The notes below the pieces were generated by a model. It was given only the letters and a program-made list of their open reading frames with translations. It ran no database searches and was not told where the DNA came from. From Branchiostoma floridae (Eukaryota; Chordata; Leptocardii; Amphioxiformes; Branchiostomatidae): 64,000 bases of DNA. Made by a program: the position numbers and the translations under genes. How positions within the stretch are numbered: the first letter of the stretch is position 1; every line of letters starts with the position of its first letter. This document shows positions 41,884-53,455 of this stretch, one piece after another. Location of the stretch: NCBI RefSeq assembly GCF_000003815.2, contig NC_049993.1, positions 2,692,119-2,756,118 on the forward strand. The letters are read 5' to 3'.

Positions 41884-42860
41884 GCAATCAATCAATCAAT
41901 CAATCAAATGGTTTATTCAGAATTAAAACAAGGCACTGGCAACCAGAGGTTGAATTACGGCCTTGCTGTACAGCACCTCTGTGCTACAAATACAATAAAA
42001 TCATCAATAACAAAAAACGTTACATATATACAATAGATAATATACAGTTGCATTGTTAACATTAATTTCCATTATTTTTGTTCAGCAGGCATATCATATA
42101 CGGGATTGCACTTTTTTTGTAGCGCTCAGTTCTGGGTTTGACAGTGTCTAGTTGGTTGCTGGCCCTTGTGGCTCTCCCAGTGATAGCCCCCCGGGTTTGT
42201 GGTAGCCAGTGACGGAAGTCCGGTGACTGGAGGAGTTTCTGGGCGAACTGCAGGCAGAGGCGGTCTCTCCTTTGATCTAGGGTAGACAAGTTCAGAATCC
42301 GGCACGCCTCTGGGTATGAAGTGTAGGCAGAGCGGAGTATTATCCGACATGCGCGTTTCTGGATGAATTCGATCCTTCGTCGCTGTCTAGCAGTTAGTCC
42401 AGGATGCCAGGCAGGCGCTGCGTACTCACAGCTTGGACGGACGAATGTTTTGTAGCAGGTAAGTATGTCATCCCTAGACAGATCGAACTGGTTGAGTTGT
42501 TTAAGCATAAATAGCTTTCGGTTGCCTTGTTTGACAATGTGGTCTGCATGTACGTTCCAACCAAGGTCAGCCTGGATGAACAAGCCGAGGAGTTTAACTA
42601 TCTTGACCTCCTCTAACGGTTGGCCAGCAATAGACAGGGGTGGCAGTGGAAGGACTGTTCTCGTGAAGACCACGTGCATGGCTTTGCATTTTTTGGGGTG
42701 AAGTTTCATCTTTCTTGTGGATGCCCATTGGTCGAGGCTGTTGAGGTCCGTTTGAATTGTTGAGGTGTCCCGGATCAACCTGCTCTCAGCTAAGTTAAGA
42801 TCATCCACGAACTTCCACCTCCTAGCAAGGGAATCCCACCCGATACTGTTGTCATTAGCG
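41884..42860 (-). mobile_element. 5'-truncated non-LTR retrotransposon with GATT tail
   Basis: It reads from high to low coordinates. It begins inside the reverse transcriptase just before the catalytic loop and runs through the RT thumb and C-terminus, a short 3' UTR and a tail of tandem GATT (AATC on the + strand, 41884-41906). The family differs from the intact LINE at 27-32 kb, both in tail and in protein. Confidence 0.8.
42062..42842 (-). pseudogene. Reverse transcriptase C-terminal fragment
   Basis: The frame runs from WDSLARRWKFVDDLNLAES, which contains the FVDD catalytic motif, through KMKLHPKKCKAMHV, VKLLGLFIQADLGWN and CEYAAPAWHPGLTARQRRRI to DRLCLQFAQKLL and a stop. Palm motifs upstream of FVDD are missing. 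It ends at residues ..LLNKNNGN. It is uninterrupted and therefore a fairly young truncated insertion. Confidence 0.8.
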
Positions 42861-43058
42861 TTTCTTGTCGTTAAAAATGGGAAATTATTAGGCGATAGTG
42901 TCGGGTATAGATTACGATCTAATGTTCCAGATCGTTGTCATTAACGAGAGTTGTCGGTGGTAGACTAAGAAGGAGCTGCCGCATGCCGCGCAATGCGTGA
43001 TGGGAGTCGAGCAGACCAGCTGATCAGCATGATCAAAATGGCGGCCTTTTCGTAGCGA

Positions 43059-43194
43059 TAGCCCGGTATCCAGCCGTATATAGCTCCTGTTCTCTCCGTA
43101 TCATAGCTCCCGAGCACTGTCCCGAGTCTCTTCTGTTCTCTCCGCAAATGGCAGGTGAGACTTGAGAGCTACAATATGGCTGGATACCAGGCTA
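43059..43194. mobile_element. 136-bp foldback element
   Basis: Left arm 'tagcccggtatccagccgta' and right arm the inverse, 'atggctggataccaggcta'. The centre has 'ctgttctctccg' twice. A half copy lies at 46677-46745 ('tagcctggtactcttatcca'). Confidence 0.65.
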
Positions 43195-43209
43195 GATGTA
43201 GCCTTATGT

Positions 43210-43815
43210 GCGATGTAAAAGCAAGTACCCGTACGCGTACAACGGTCGTTTATATAATTTTTCAAAAGATTATGGTTAGCATCTGTGATGATAACACCAC
43301 ATTGATACTGATAGGAGCCATAGTTTTGATAGTTGCTTGTGGCACGAGGTAGATTCACAGCGGTAACCAGAAAATCTCGGCGTACAATTACGGCTGTCAA
43401 CGTAACGCTCCCGGTTCCAGCCTTACAGGTGAGTTATAACGTTTACATCATCATCACAATTAATGCACAGTGTGGCTGTGTCTCTAGAATTGAACCCTTG
43501 TTTTCCTTATAATGATCGCCGTGAAGATGTCACTGCAGATAAACATTTTTTTAATTAAAGTAAGCTCCCATATATAAACTAGACCGTCAGTATTATGTGT
43601 CGTATAATTTGTTACGGTTATAATATTTAGTACTTATGTTACGTATGCACTGTGACTTTTTTGTTGTTGAGAAATTGACAAGATTATTAACTTAAAAAAA
43701 GTCTTTAGATTCTATTGGTTAGTCTATATGAAAGATATATCAGCTACAATTTGCAATATGCAGAATGTAGTATTTCTAATTTGTTTACCTGCCCCTTACC
43801 TGTAATGTGTAAATG
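43210..43815. other. No gene supported; possible 5' UTR exon near 43430
   Basis: 'Ccagccttacag/gtgagt' at 43429-43435 is a strong donor preceded by CpG-rich sequence, as in a non-coding first exon. No partner exon was found. Confidence 0.3.
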
Positions 43816-43818
43816 CAG

Positions 43819-43985
43819 AAATGTTCGCGGTGGATTTATGTTTGCGGTTTTTGTGGTGGCCACTTCACCGCGAATTTAAAACCACCGCAAACATTTTTTC
43901 ATGGCATGGTGCTACAGCGAACTTTAAACCACAGCGAAATGTCCTTTTCCCTGCTACCACGAAATTAAATCCCAGCAAACTCAAA
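43819..43985. repeat. 'Gttcgcggt' inverted repeat element, copy 2
   Basis: 'Aatgttcgcggtggatttat' and then 'caccgcgaatttaaaaccac'. It matches 6015-6140 and, at its right end ('gtccttttccctgctacc'), 12042-12090. Confidence 0.65.
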
Positions 43986-44255
43986 GGCATGTACAACATA
44001 TACTATAACTTATACGTTGACAACCGTTGTGTGTGCAGTGGAACTTTTTAGTTTAAAAAACTTTAATGATCACCAGTGCAGGTATGCAGGAAAAACAGTG
44101 ATCCCAAATACAAATTATTATCATTATGATTCAGGTACTTTGGTATATAAGCTGATGTCAAGAACACATTTATAGTCAATCTCAATTGCATCTCCATCTC
44201 TCTAGACCAGGTACCATCAGTGCCTTACACTCGTTGCTAAAAAATCAACTTTTTG
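43986..44255. other. No feature recognised
   Basis: Short AT-rich stretch without supportable features. Confidence 0.35.
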
Positions 44256-44258
44256 CAG

Positions 44259-44347
44259 GGCAGTGAGTGTAAGGAGGGCCAGTTAAGTAAGGGCAGTGAG
44301 TGTAAGGAGGGCCAGTTAAGTAAGGGCAGTGAGTGTAAGGAGCCCCA
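44259..44347. repeat. 33-bp minisatellite, about 2.7 units
   Basis: The unit 'gggcagtgagtgtaaggagg' plus 'gccagttaagtaa' is repeated without change and ends in a partial third unit. Confidence 0.95.
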
Positions 44348-45295
44348 GTACTAGTAGTATTGATGATATGGTACCCAGGCTGTAACCACCACGCTTCTAC
44401 AAAAGATTCAAATTTCAATGATGGCTGAGCGGGAAGGTGGGGAATGTTGGGGAGCAAATAAAGCTGAGACTCTTGTGTGCTGTATTTTCCCACTGATACT
44501 AGTAAAGATGTCTACCAGCAAAATTTGCTGCTTGAAATACATCTAGGAAATATATGCAGCATATAATAATTTCATAATATTTGGTGGATTTGGTGAAAAT
44601 TTGGTCAACAATATGTCCTTCAATACCATGTCCCTCCATACAAACTACAAAATGTCCTGCTTCTGCCTCCGCATCTGGTGCTTGTATGTGCAATCTATCA
44701 TATGGTTCACACAACATCCTTGATTGTAAAATTCTAGCTCACTGAATCAAAATGAAAATTTAACTAAATTTCATGTGTTGTCAGCCTTTATATATTAAAT
44801 AAAGCATAATCAAGACCCCCATGTAGACCCTAGGCCTATTTTAATAGTATTGGTGCTGTCAGTTTCAACTTCAAGTTTCAGATTATTGTCACACACATGT
44901 AGTCATGTACTAGTACATTGTCCCTTAGCTGAACACAAACAAGCACACATGGCACACACATCCCACACATTTATAACACCTTTATAATGGACATGTCTGG
45001 ACCCTGGAGTTGGATGCTAGATTTACAAACTGGTCTTACTCTTACTCTTAGCTGATTTTGATTTTCATTTATTTTCAGGGACAACATCTTAAGTTAAGTA
45101 TCAATATAGCAAAGCACAAAGCAATTAAAAAATCACTGCTGCTCAGGCTCAAAAATCACGATCACAGCCAAACATGAATGTACAATGTATTACGTATAGT
45201 GGACCTCTGGAAAGAGCGGCTAAGGCCGACAGGTCATTTTCACTTCATTCATTCATTAACACAACACAAAAAATGGGGACAGAAATGTTGCCCCT
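44348..45295. other. No gene supported
   Basis: Unique-looking AT-rich sequence. The 'cacacatggcacacacatcc' stretch near 44945 is low in complexity. Confidence 0.35.
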
Positions 45296-45299
45296 CCCC

Positions 45300-45635
45300 T
45301 CGAAATACAACCTGCATATATGCAGCTTTTAGTGCAGGTAAAATTGGACAGTGCACATATTTTTGTAGTCTACCTGCACCTAACCTGCACTGGTCCATGT
45401 ACTGGATTTTATACATATGATGTAGGTTTATGTGGTTTGTTATTAGCTGCATTGACTATTACCACCTATAAAGTATAAAAGAAAAAAAAATTAGCAATGG
45501 TTCCTGAACAATTTTAGTATGATCCATACTTCCTGAATCCAGAGTGGTGCAGGTAAAATTTGTCTGGTGCAGGTAATTCTCGATGTTACCTACACCAGTG
45601 CAGGTATGCAGAATAATGTAATTCAAGCCCTGGCT
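45300..45635. repeat. TGCAGGT-rich dispersed repeat, larger copy
   Basis: TGCAGGTAAAATT occurs at about 45333 and 45548, with inverse ACCTGCACC at about 45374 and GTGCAGGTATGCAG at 45599. The end 'ttcaagccctgg' mirrors 'ttgagccctg' at 2291-2300. Confidence 0.6.
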
Positions 45636-45698
45636 GACTATGATGAAATTAAGTCACCCACAAACTTTTCTCCCTCCCCTTCAGTATAGATTGAGGTA

Positions 45699-46584
45699 CA
45701 GTCAAACCTGTCTATAGCGGCCACTCAAGGGACTGGTCAAAATTGGCCACTATAGAGAGGTGGCCACTATAGAGAATATGCTAATTAATTGACCACAAGC
45801 AATAAGTTCCACATGGTTTTAGTACCCACTGACCTCTATTCACATGATACATGTACTGCAATGATTTTTACACTGAAAACAAAGGCTATAAAAAGTTTTA
45901 AATGTTCTACAGTTGATATTGTCTGAAGAGACCGGTATCGTCATATTTCTTTGATCTTTCGTCTTGTATCCTTTGATACTTCGCCGTCCGTATGTTCCCG
46001 CTCGCGTTCACACGTCAGATTCGCCCATTATGCTGCTAATGTGGTACTCACAAGAAAAGTCACGTCATTTTAGACTTATCTCTTAATAAATGTAAGAATA
46101 CAATCCACCATAGTCTGAAGTTCATATCATTTTGTCTTTGTAACAATTATTTAGAAATTTTTGTGATGTAAATTAACCTAAGCGATAGTGTATTAGAGCG
46201 TAACTTTAACACAATTTACCTCCGTAATATTGGTGTCGTCTATTGACCTTATATGACCTCGTTTGTCAGCAGGTATGGGTAGCGCCAGTTTACGAAGTTT
46301 TGTTTTGAAAATAAGTCAAAGAGGTTTTAGATCCGACGTAGGGTGACGTTACGGCCGCTGTATGTGGCCGAACGCGTGCCGAAACATAGATCAGCGGTCC
46401 GCGTGGCCGTAATCGGCAGTGTTTTTGTACCTGCGGGACCGGAAATCGTGTGGCCGTGGCCGCGTTGGACAGGTGGCCGCTAAACCTATTTCTTAATCAT
46501 TACGAATCCAAGGGACCGACAAAAAGTGGCCACTATGGGCAGGTGGCCGTTATGCAAAGGTGGCTGCTAATACAGGTTTGACTG
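45699..46584. mobile_element. 886-bp pogo/Tigger-like non-autonomous element
   Basis: Perfect termini CAGTCAAACCTGT and ACAGGTTTGACTG, each flanked by TA (45697-45698 and 46585-46586). Subterminal 'gtggccactatagagag' and 'gtggccactatgggcaggtg' repeats lie at both ends. The CAGTCAAACC end is the classic pogo/Tigger terminus. No transposase frame was found. Confidence 0.9.
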
Positions 46585-46599
46585 TAAGTGAAAAAATTG

Positions 46600-46622
46600 C
46601 AAATCCCCCCCCCCCTCCCCCC
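46600..46622. repeat. Poly(C) tract
   Basis: A nearly pure C run with one T, likely to be unstable and error-prone in assembly. Confidence 0.9.
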
Positions 46623-46676
46623 CCTGCAAAATGGACCATTCTGAACCACCCCAGTGCCAACATGCTACTACATTAT

Positions 46677-46745
46677 AGCCTGGTACTCTTATCCAGCTGT
46701 ATTCTAGCTCCCGAGTCTCTTTTGTCCTCTTCGTAAATATAAGAT
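46677..46745. mobile_element. Half copy of the 43059 foldback element
   Basis: 'Tagcctggtactcttatcca' and then 'tagctcccgagtctctt(t/c)tg' match one arm and the centre of 43059-43194. Confidence 0.5.
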
Positions 46746-46857
46746 ACAAGGCTATCTATATTAAAAGTGGTTAAAGTTTTAAACTGGTACAAACCCAAAA
46801 CAGGAAGTAGAATACTCCACCCAACAGATTTCTGCAGCAAAATGGACCATTGCCCAT

Positions 46858-46965
46858 TCACAACAAAAATTAGGTTCAGGTTTAGATCTGGACCTGGACC
46901 TGATCCTCTGGACCTGGACCGTACATGAACCTGAATTTTCTGTACCGGTACTAGAGTACCCATCA
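46858..46965. mobile_element. Fragment of the 25532 TIR MITE (inverse orientation)
   Basis: 'Ctggacctggacctgatcct', then 'ctggacctggacc', 'cctgaattttctgtaccggt' and 'gagtaccc' reproduce the left part of that element in inverse order. Confidence 0.6.
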
Positions 46966-46969
46966 TTAC

Positions 46970-47764
46970 TACATGCCAACAGAACCTAACTTCTCTACCA
47001 GACTCACTATGCTGGCTATCAATCTCATACTAGGGAGAGTAATTTGCCAGGGAAGTTATGCTACCAAAGGAGTTTGCAGACCTTGGCGTGGACTGATTCC
47101 ACTTCAGTGCTGATTTCCCTGATCTTTTGCTTAATTCTGCTATTCCTTTTTCCCATAAGAAGGCCTGGTGGAGGCTAAAAAGAACCCCTTGCCAGTATTT
47201 GTGTTGCATTCAAAATGGACAATTTAACCTCTATCTAGCAAAATGGACCATTGACACGATTGTTTTGAATATCACCCATTCACAAGTTTTCACTTTAACA
47301 GGGACATGATGTGCATACCACAGTATATTATGGCAGATACAAATTGTAATGCCTGTACTGACTGCTGACTGTGTGGAAGTTATACACATAATTTAGTTGT
47401 GTGTGGAAATTATACACATACACATAATTAAAAACAACGCCTTATATTCAGACCTTTGGCAAAGGAAGGTATTCATTGTATAAAATGTGTCATCTAACTC
47501 AGGCTGTTGCTTCTTTATGTTTATTACTAGTAAGCTGTGTATTAGTGTCTTCACCCCAGACCTTTTGAAAAAGTTATTTTTATTTTTTTCGACCCGTCCA
47601 ATTTTTTTTCTGGAAAAAATCCTAGAACTTAGAACAAAAAAGAAATTGTATATAAAAAATTGCCCTTTGTGAATGCCCCTCTTATCATTTATAAGTGTAT
47701 CATGATTATACATTAATCTTTCTAAAAGTTGGAACTTGAATCAGTATCTCATTATGTATTAGAA
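46970..47764. other. No gene supported
   Basis: AT-rich. 'gtgtggaa(a/g)ttatacacata' is repeated at about 47372 and 47401. Confidence 0.35.
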
Positions 47765-47766
47765 GG

Positions 47767-49044
47767 CCTAGGGAAAAATGTTGTGTTTCCTGATTCCCAG
47801 GTACCTACCCTGGAAAAACCTGTCAATCCTAGACCTTTTTTTGGTGGGCAGTGGAGTCACATAGTTTCCAATTTTTTATTCAGCCTGCTTCCCATTGAAG
47901 TAAAAACACTGCTTGTCCTGTACATGTATAAGGAAGGATAAATGTAACATGCATTGGCATAATACCGGTAGTAAGACTTATACCGGTAGATTAAAAATAC
48001 TGGAACTTAAAGAGATCTACACATGCAACAATAGTTATTTCTGAGCTGTGCACACTTCAGACATCTAGGTGTCCAATACATCATTTACAAAGCATCGATA
48101 ACAATGCATTCGAAGACAACAAGGCCAAAAGTTTTCAGTATCTTTTTCAGGGTAGGCAGCTTGTCGTGGGACGAACACACTGCCACATTCATTGCCAAAT
48201 TTATAGATCATAATTACACATGCTCACGGCACAAGACGAACATGATTCAACAACAATCTTGAATTTCTGTTGGTGACCTACAACCCATGTAAAAGTGTGA
48301 AGAACCGTTGCATAATAGCCCGGATCTACGGCTGAATGGGCAAAATTGAACGTACGCAGCCATTTTCCCGCCATATTTATATCTACGCTAGCAGTGAAGT
48401 GTTACGTTATAGCGGTTGTGACGGACAGAAGTTAAATGAAAATTCTTGACAGTATACGTCCGTTTTCTCATGACATTTTGTCTGCTCATGCAGGTTTATG
48501 TTTTATGCATTTACTGACAGAAAAGGAAGGAACATCAGAGGATGTATAAATGTACATAGCGGCAGTTAATTGTGCCGTGTTTCTTCCTACCGGTATTTTT
48601 TACCCCCTCCCAACCACGCGCCCGTTCGCCGTGTAATTCCGCGGCGTGTTACAATTACAATATTACGCTTTTAGCAGGACAAGAGTGGCAGAAAAGTTAC
48701 ACAGAAGAAGTGGCAAGGGTAACCTATAACAGCAACATGTAACTGGAGAAAATGATGCGTTGACAATTTGTCAAATCAGTATGGCTAGAGAAATCGTCGT
48801 AAACGTACCGGTATTATGATAATAGATGTTAATATCAATAACATGGTATGCACAAAATAACAGTTTGACATTGGAAGACAAGTGTCCTCATGCAATTCAG
48901 TTTACTTTGTTCAACTGTATTGTAATATGTCACACTGTTTTGGCCAGCCTTAAAAAAACCTAAGAAGAAAACAGACAGTCCCTACCTACCAACCCTACTT
49001 TTTTTTCAGGACTGAATCAGGAAACACAACATTTTCCCCCTAGG
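47767..49044. mobile_element. 1.28-kb CCTAGGG-TIR element
   Basis: Left end 'cctagggaaaaatgttgtgt', right end its inverse 'acacaacattttccccctagg'. The outer ~190 bases on each side match the 360-bp copy in intron 1 of the Nodal-like gene. The middle (about 47940-48840) is absent there. No long coding frame was found, so it is non-autonomous or badly decayed. Confidence 0.7.
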
Positions 49045-49665
49045 CCTAAGAAAAAGCAAGGCTTGGAGCAATTTACTAAGTACTATTAGTAGGTTAAACC
49101 TGTCTTTCTGTAATTAAACAATAAGTAAAGAAATACAGGGTGTTGAGCTACATTAAGAATTATGTCCCTTTTGTGCTATATGTCTTTTAGCACTTAATAT
49201 ACATTTTGTTCTAAACAGCTAAAGAAAGTTATATTACTTTCATAACCATTTTTGTAATGTGTGTTAACACATTACATTCAAACTATTAACTTAGATTTTA
49301 CACTAATAATGAATTAAATATTTATTTAATGTTTTTGAAATGTTGGCCACTCACACATTGTGTTTATTATCATGTTATGGCTGTAACTCAGATTCTTTTA
49401 AAATCATGTGTATCATTCACATAATAAAAGACCTAGTAGTGATTTACCACACTGCCATAAGAGTGAAAATTGTGATTTCTGTTATTTCCCATGAGCTAGC
49501 AGCATCTTCAAATTTATATCTACAAACTACCATTTTGTCTGCTATCTAAGCTTAGAGTTCAGGTCTTTGACATTATTGCCTTGACCCATTGAATGATCAT
49601 TTTGATATTAATTTCACTTGTACATGTTAAAGTCGGGCTGAAATTCTTGTCTTTATAATTCACAG
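49045..49665. other. No gene seen; possible intron
   Basis: AT-rich sequence ending in the acceptor 'ctttataattcacag' used for the candidate exon that follows. Confidence 0.35.
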
Positions 49666-50950
49666 GTACCAGACTCAACACATGGCCGAACTGTTGGTGC
49701 ATATGAGGAAAGCAGGCATACCGGGACCAGTCTCCTTGCCTTTGGGACCAAGGGCGATATGGAATACCCCGTGTTGTATTCTATTTATATCATGCCAACC
49801 TGAGCAAACTCAAGTTTATTGCTAAAAAGAACAAATGACGGGACAAGAAGCTGATGATCATGCAGCAGTGGATTACCTGTTTCTACATAGAGGAATTATT
49901 CAGTAACACCAGCCATGTCCTATTTTTTAATGCAGTGAGGCTTAAACAATATGTCTCATCGTCCTCATCGCTCCCTTGACCAGGGGTGGTCGTGGGAGCA
50001 CTTTGCTACTGAGCAAATGAACAATGAGTCTGTAAAAATTTAAACTAGTAGTATAGTAGAGGTGTACAGACAGCTTGTATATAGAAAGTTTTTTTTGTTA
50101 TTCTGCAGTGTGTTGTGTTTGTTATCATGTTATAATTGCAGTAACTCAGATTCAAATTCTTTTAAAATCATGTCTCTTTAGATGGAAGATATAGTACGAG
50201 TAGAGTACATTGAGTAGAAAATGTTGAGGTTGTGTCTGTTTTGCATGTTAATTACAACTAACTTGTATTATACATGATGCAGAGAACTTTCTAATGTTCT
50301 GTGTTGTACTAGATATTCCATGTAACAGCCTTTGCATGTAAGGTAGCTATGGGGAAGGATGGATTAGTTGTATGTTTCAGATGCTCATCCAAAAATATTT
50401 AGGTATATGGGCAATTGCTGATGACTTTCAAAACACCAAAACACAGCGTTGGAGCTATTGAGCTTAAACTGTACAACTGTACATGTATGAGGTCACTGTC
50501 AATGTCAGGTACATGTGATGAGACCTAGTGCGAGTCTTCCTATGTAATCCTGACATAAGTACATGATGATGGGGAATAACAGGAATAGGAAATTGATTAA
50601 GAAGCTTTTATTTTGTATCAATATTCTGGGTAATCTGGATATTTCCATATCAGTTTATTACATAAATGTGTGCGCCTGTACATTCCACTAAAAGGCCAGA
50701 AGTTGTATGTGAATGAAGCTAACTGGAATTGGGATTGGGTCATTATGATCTGTACAGTGGCCTGGAATATTTTTTACAAAGTATCAACTTTGTGAGTATT
50801 AGCTGTAAAGGGTTAGAAGATTTAGTGTTTGTCCAAAGTGCAATATTGTATTTGTCCAAAATCAATCAGTAGTTTCTTATATGTATACAAATAGATAAGT
50901 GCAAACACAAAGGATTATGAATTTGCAATAAAGATTATTACTATATCTAG
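49666..50950 (+). other. Candidate terminal exon with long 3' UTR
   Basis: A good acceptor, a CpG-containing opening ~250 bases and an AATAAA at about 50928 suggest the last exon of a host gene. The reading frame is not settled. One frame gives VPDSTHGRTVGAYEESR and stops at 49802, another gives YQTQHMAELLVHMRKAG and stops near 49825, and a third is open later. No family is recognised, so I do not call it coding. Confidence 0.35.
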
Positions 50951-51815
50951 TTGCATATAAAAGTTGTCGGTCGGTCTTATCCATTTGCGGGACTCTGTTT
51001 TGTCAAGCTTTATTTCATTGTAGTCAAGTCATCATGAAATAAATAGTGGACTTTGAAAAAGCAACATCTGCTTCATGAGTTTAAGTCCATAGTCTTTAGG
51101 ACAGGGAAGCAGCCATAGTCAAGATTTCTTAGTAAAGGAGGAAACAGATGTTTTTGTTTTGACTTATCACAGTGATGTAAGGTTATATACAGCACTCAAA
51201 GAAAGGCTACCATATGCATAGTTTTGAAGTTGTCATGTTTTGGAAAAGTTATATTGACATTGCAAATTATGGTATCCCGCCTATAAAACAAACACGCTTT
51301 CTTTCACGTTTGGCTAGCAGATATGTGTATTATTATTGTTATATAAATTAATTTCATACCTGAGGTAATATTACGTTATTGAGATATCTATAATTTAACA
51401 TATCTCCAAACAATCACTGCAAACGCCCAGAAAAACCTTCAGTGTATACAACTGAAAGCTAATGACTTCCATTAAAAATGATAACATCTACATCTGCGCT
51501 AGGGTAAGTAAAGTATTTTTTAAAAATATATTTGAGTGCACTGAAAAGACCTGAACAAATGAAATGCCACCATAAAAAGTGCCGCGCTATGGAAACTTCT
51601 GCAGTACCGCTGAATGTTGCTAGGTTATATACTGTCGCTTTTACATATTATTTGTATGTTTTTTTTAAATATATTTATCAAAACCCACTCTGAAAGCTAT
51701 TTGACAAATGGAACATCAACATACGAATGTTTGCTAACTGCGCAGAGCATCATTGATGGATGCAAGCTTTTTAACTCGACAGAAGACATCAATAAGCGCC
51801 ACTGTGCTATGTAGT
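50951..51815. other. No feature recognised
   Basis: AT-rich sequence with no supportable exon or element. Confidence 0.35.
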
Positions 51816-53455
51816 ATATCGTATGGTCAAAATGAACAAAGATTAATTGCCTATATCTTCAGTTGCATAAAAAAAAGACCAAAACTGCTAAAGGCACATA
51901 TAGATCAGACCAATAGCCTACCGTGGTGAAAATTTCGTCGACAAATGCCGCTTCTTTTTCGTTTTATGAACGAAAACGCACTTCGGTCATGTGGGGCTCA
52001 GATTGAGCTAGAATTGTATATGTCGAGCATAGCGGGCGGACAGCGCCCTCGCTTTACGCGAAAGTGGATCGTCTTGGTTTTTCATATCTCGCCAAAAATA
52101 CGCCGGATTTCTTCCAAATTAAGTTAATATGTCAATGAAATCTTACTTAGTTGCTGTATGAATTCCCATGTAGTTATCTTAATCGGTTATTGAGTTTTGA
52201 ACCTTTGAAGTTTGGAACATAGCGGTCGGAGCGCGCTCTCACTTTGCGCAAAACTAGAACGCGTCTTGGTCTTTCATATCTCTTCAAAGAAACGTCGAAT
52301 TTCTTCCAAATTTGGTCGACATATCAATTCAATTTTACTTAGTTGCTGTATTAACTCCCATGTAATCATCTGAAATGATTATTGAATTTTGAACTGTTGA
52401 ATTTTAGATAATACTGGTAATCTATTTCTTGCACAACTTATAGCACGGTGTTCATAGATAAAAGTTCAAATTTCTCCTAATAAATTGAGTGAAATAACTC
52501 TTAAAGGAAGTGATGATACCACAGAAATAGAGTCATATGTCTATTTCACCATGTACATCCCTTATTCGACATCATTTTGTGATGTCGGACTTTGCGGGTT
52601 TAGTATGGTCAAAAATGAACAAAGATTGATGGCCTATATCGTCAGTTGCATCAAAGAAATACCAAAATTGCTAAAGGCACATATAGATCAGACCAATAGC
52701 CTACCGTGGTGAAAATTTCGTCGACAAATACCGCTTCTTTTTCGTTTTATGAACGAAAACGCACTTCGGTCATGTGGGGTTCAGATTGAGCTAGAATTGT
52801 CTATGTCGAGCATAGCGGGCGGACAGCGCCCTCGCTTTACGCGAAAGTGGATCGTCTTGGTTTTTCATATCTCGCCAAAAATACGCCAGATTTCTTCCAA
52901 ATTAAATCAATATATCAATGAAATCTTACTTAGTTGCTGTATGAATTCCCATGTAGTTATCTTAATCGGTTATTGAGTTTTGAACCTTTGAAGTTTGGAA
53001 CATAGCGGTCGGAGCGCGCTCTCACTTTGCGCAAAACTAGAACGGCTTGGTTTTTCATATCTCTCCAAGGAAACGCCTGATCGATTTCTTCCAAATTTGG
53101 TCGATATGTCAATAAAATCGTCCTTAGTTGCTGTATGATTTCCCATGGAGTTATCTTACTCGAGCTTTAAACCTTTGAAGTTTGGATCATAGCGGTCGGA
53201 ACGCGCTCTCACTGTGCGCAAAACTAGAACGGCTTGGTTTTTCATATCTCTCCAAGGAAACGCCTGATCGATTTCTTCCAAATTTGGTCGATATGTCAAT
53301 AAAATCGTCCTTAGTTGCTGTATGATTTCCCATGGAGTTATCTTACTCGAGCTTTAAACCTTTGAAGTTTGGATCATAGCGGTCGGAACGCGCTCTCACT
53401 GTGCGCAAAACTAGAACGTCTTGGTTTTTCATATGTCTCCAAGGAAACGGGTTTG
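51816..53455. repeat. ~188-bp satellite in ~783-bp higher-order units
   Basis: The phrase 'catagcgg(t/g)cgga' recurs at 52028, 52218, 52811, 53001, 53188 and 53375, giving monomers of 187-190 bases. The segment 51816-52260 recurs at about 52600-53045 (offset 783) with few changes. The last units are the most alike. Short open frames such as at 51945 and 52749 are copies of one another within the array, not genes. Confidence 0.9.

Noticed and set aside
51945..52976. Two similar frames beginning NENALRSCG(A/V)QIELEL
   Set aside because: They are the same segment repeated in the satellite array. They start at different points and show no features of a protein family.
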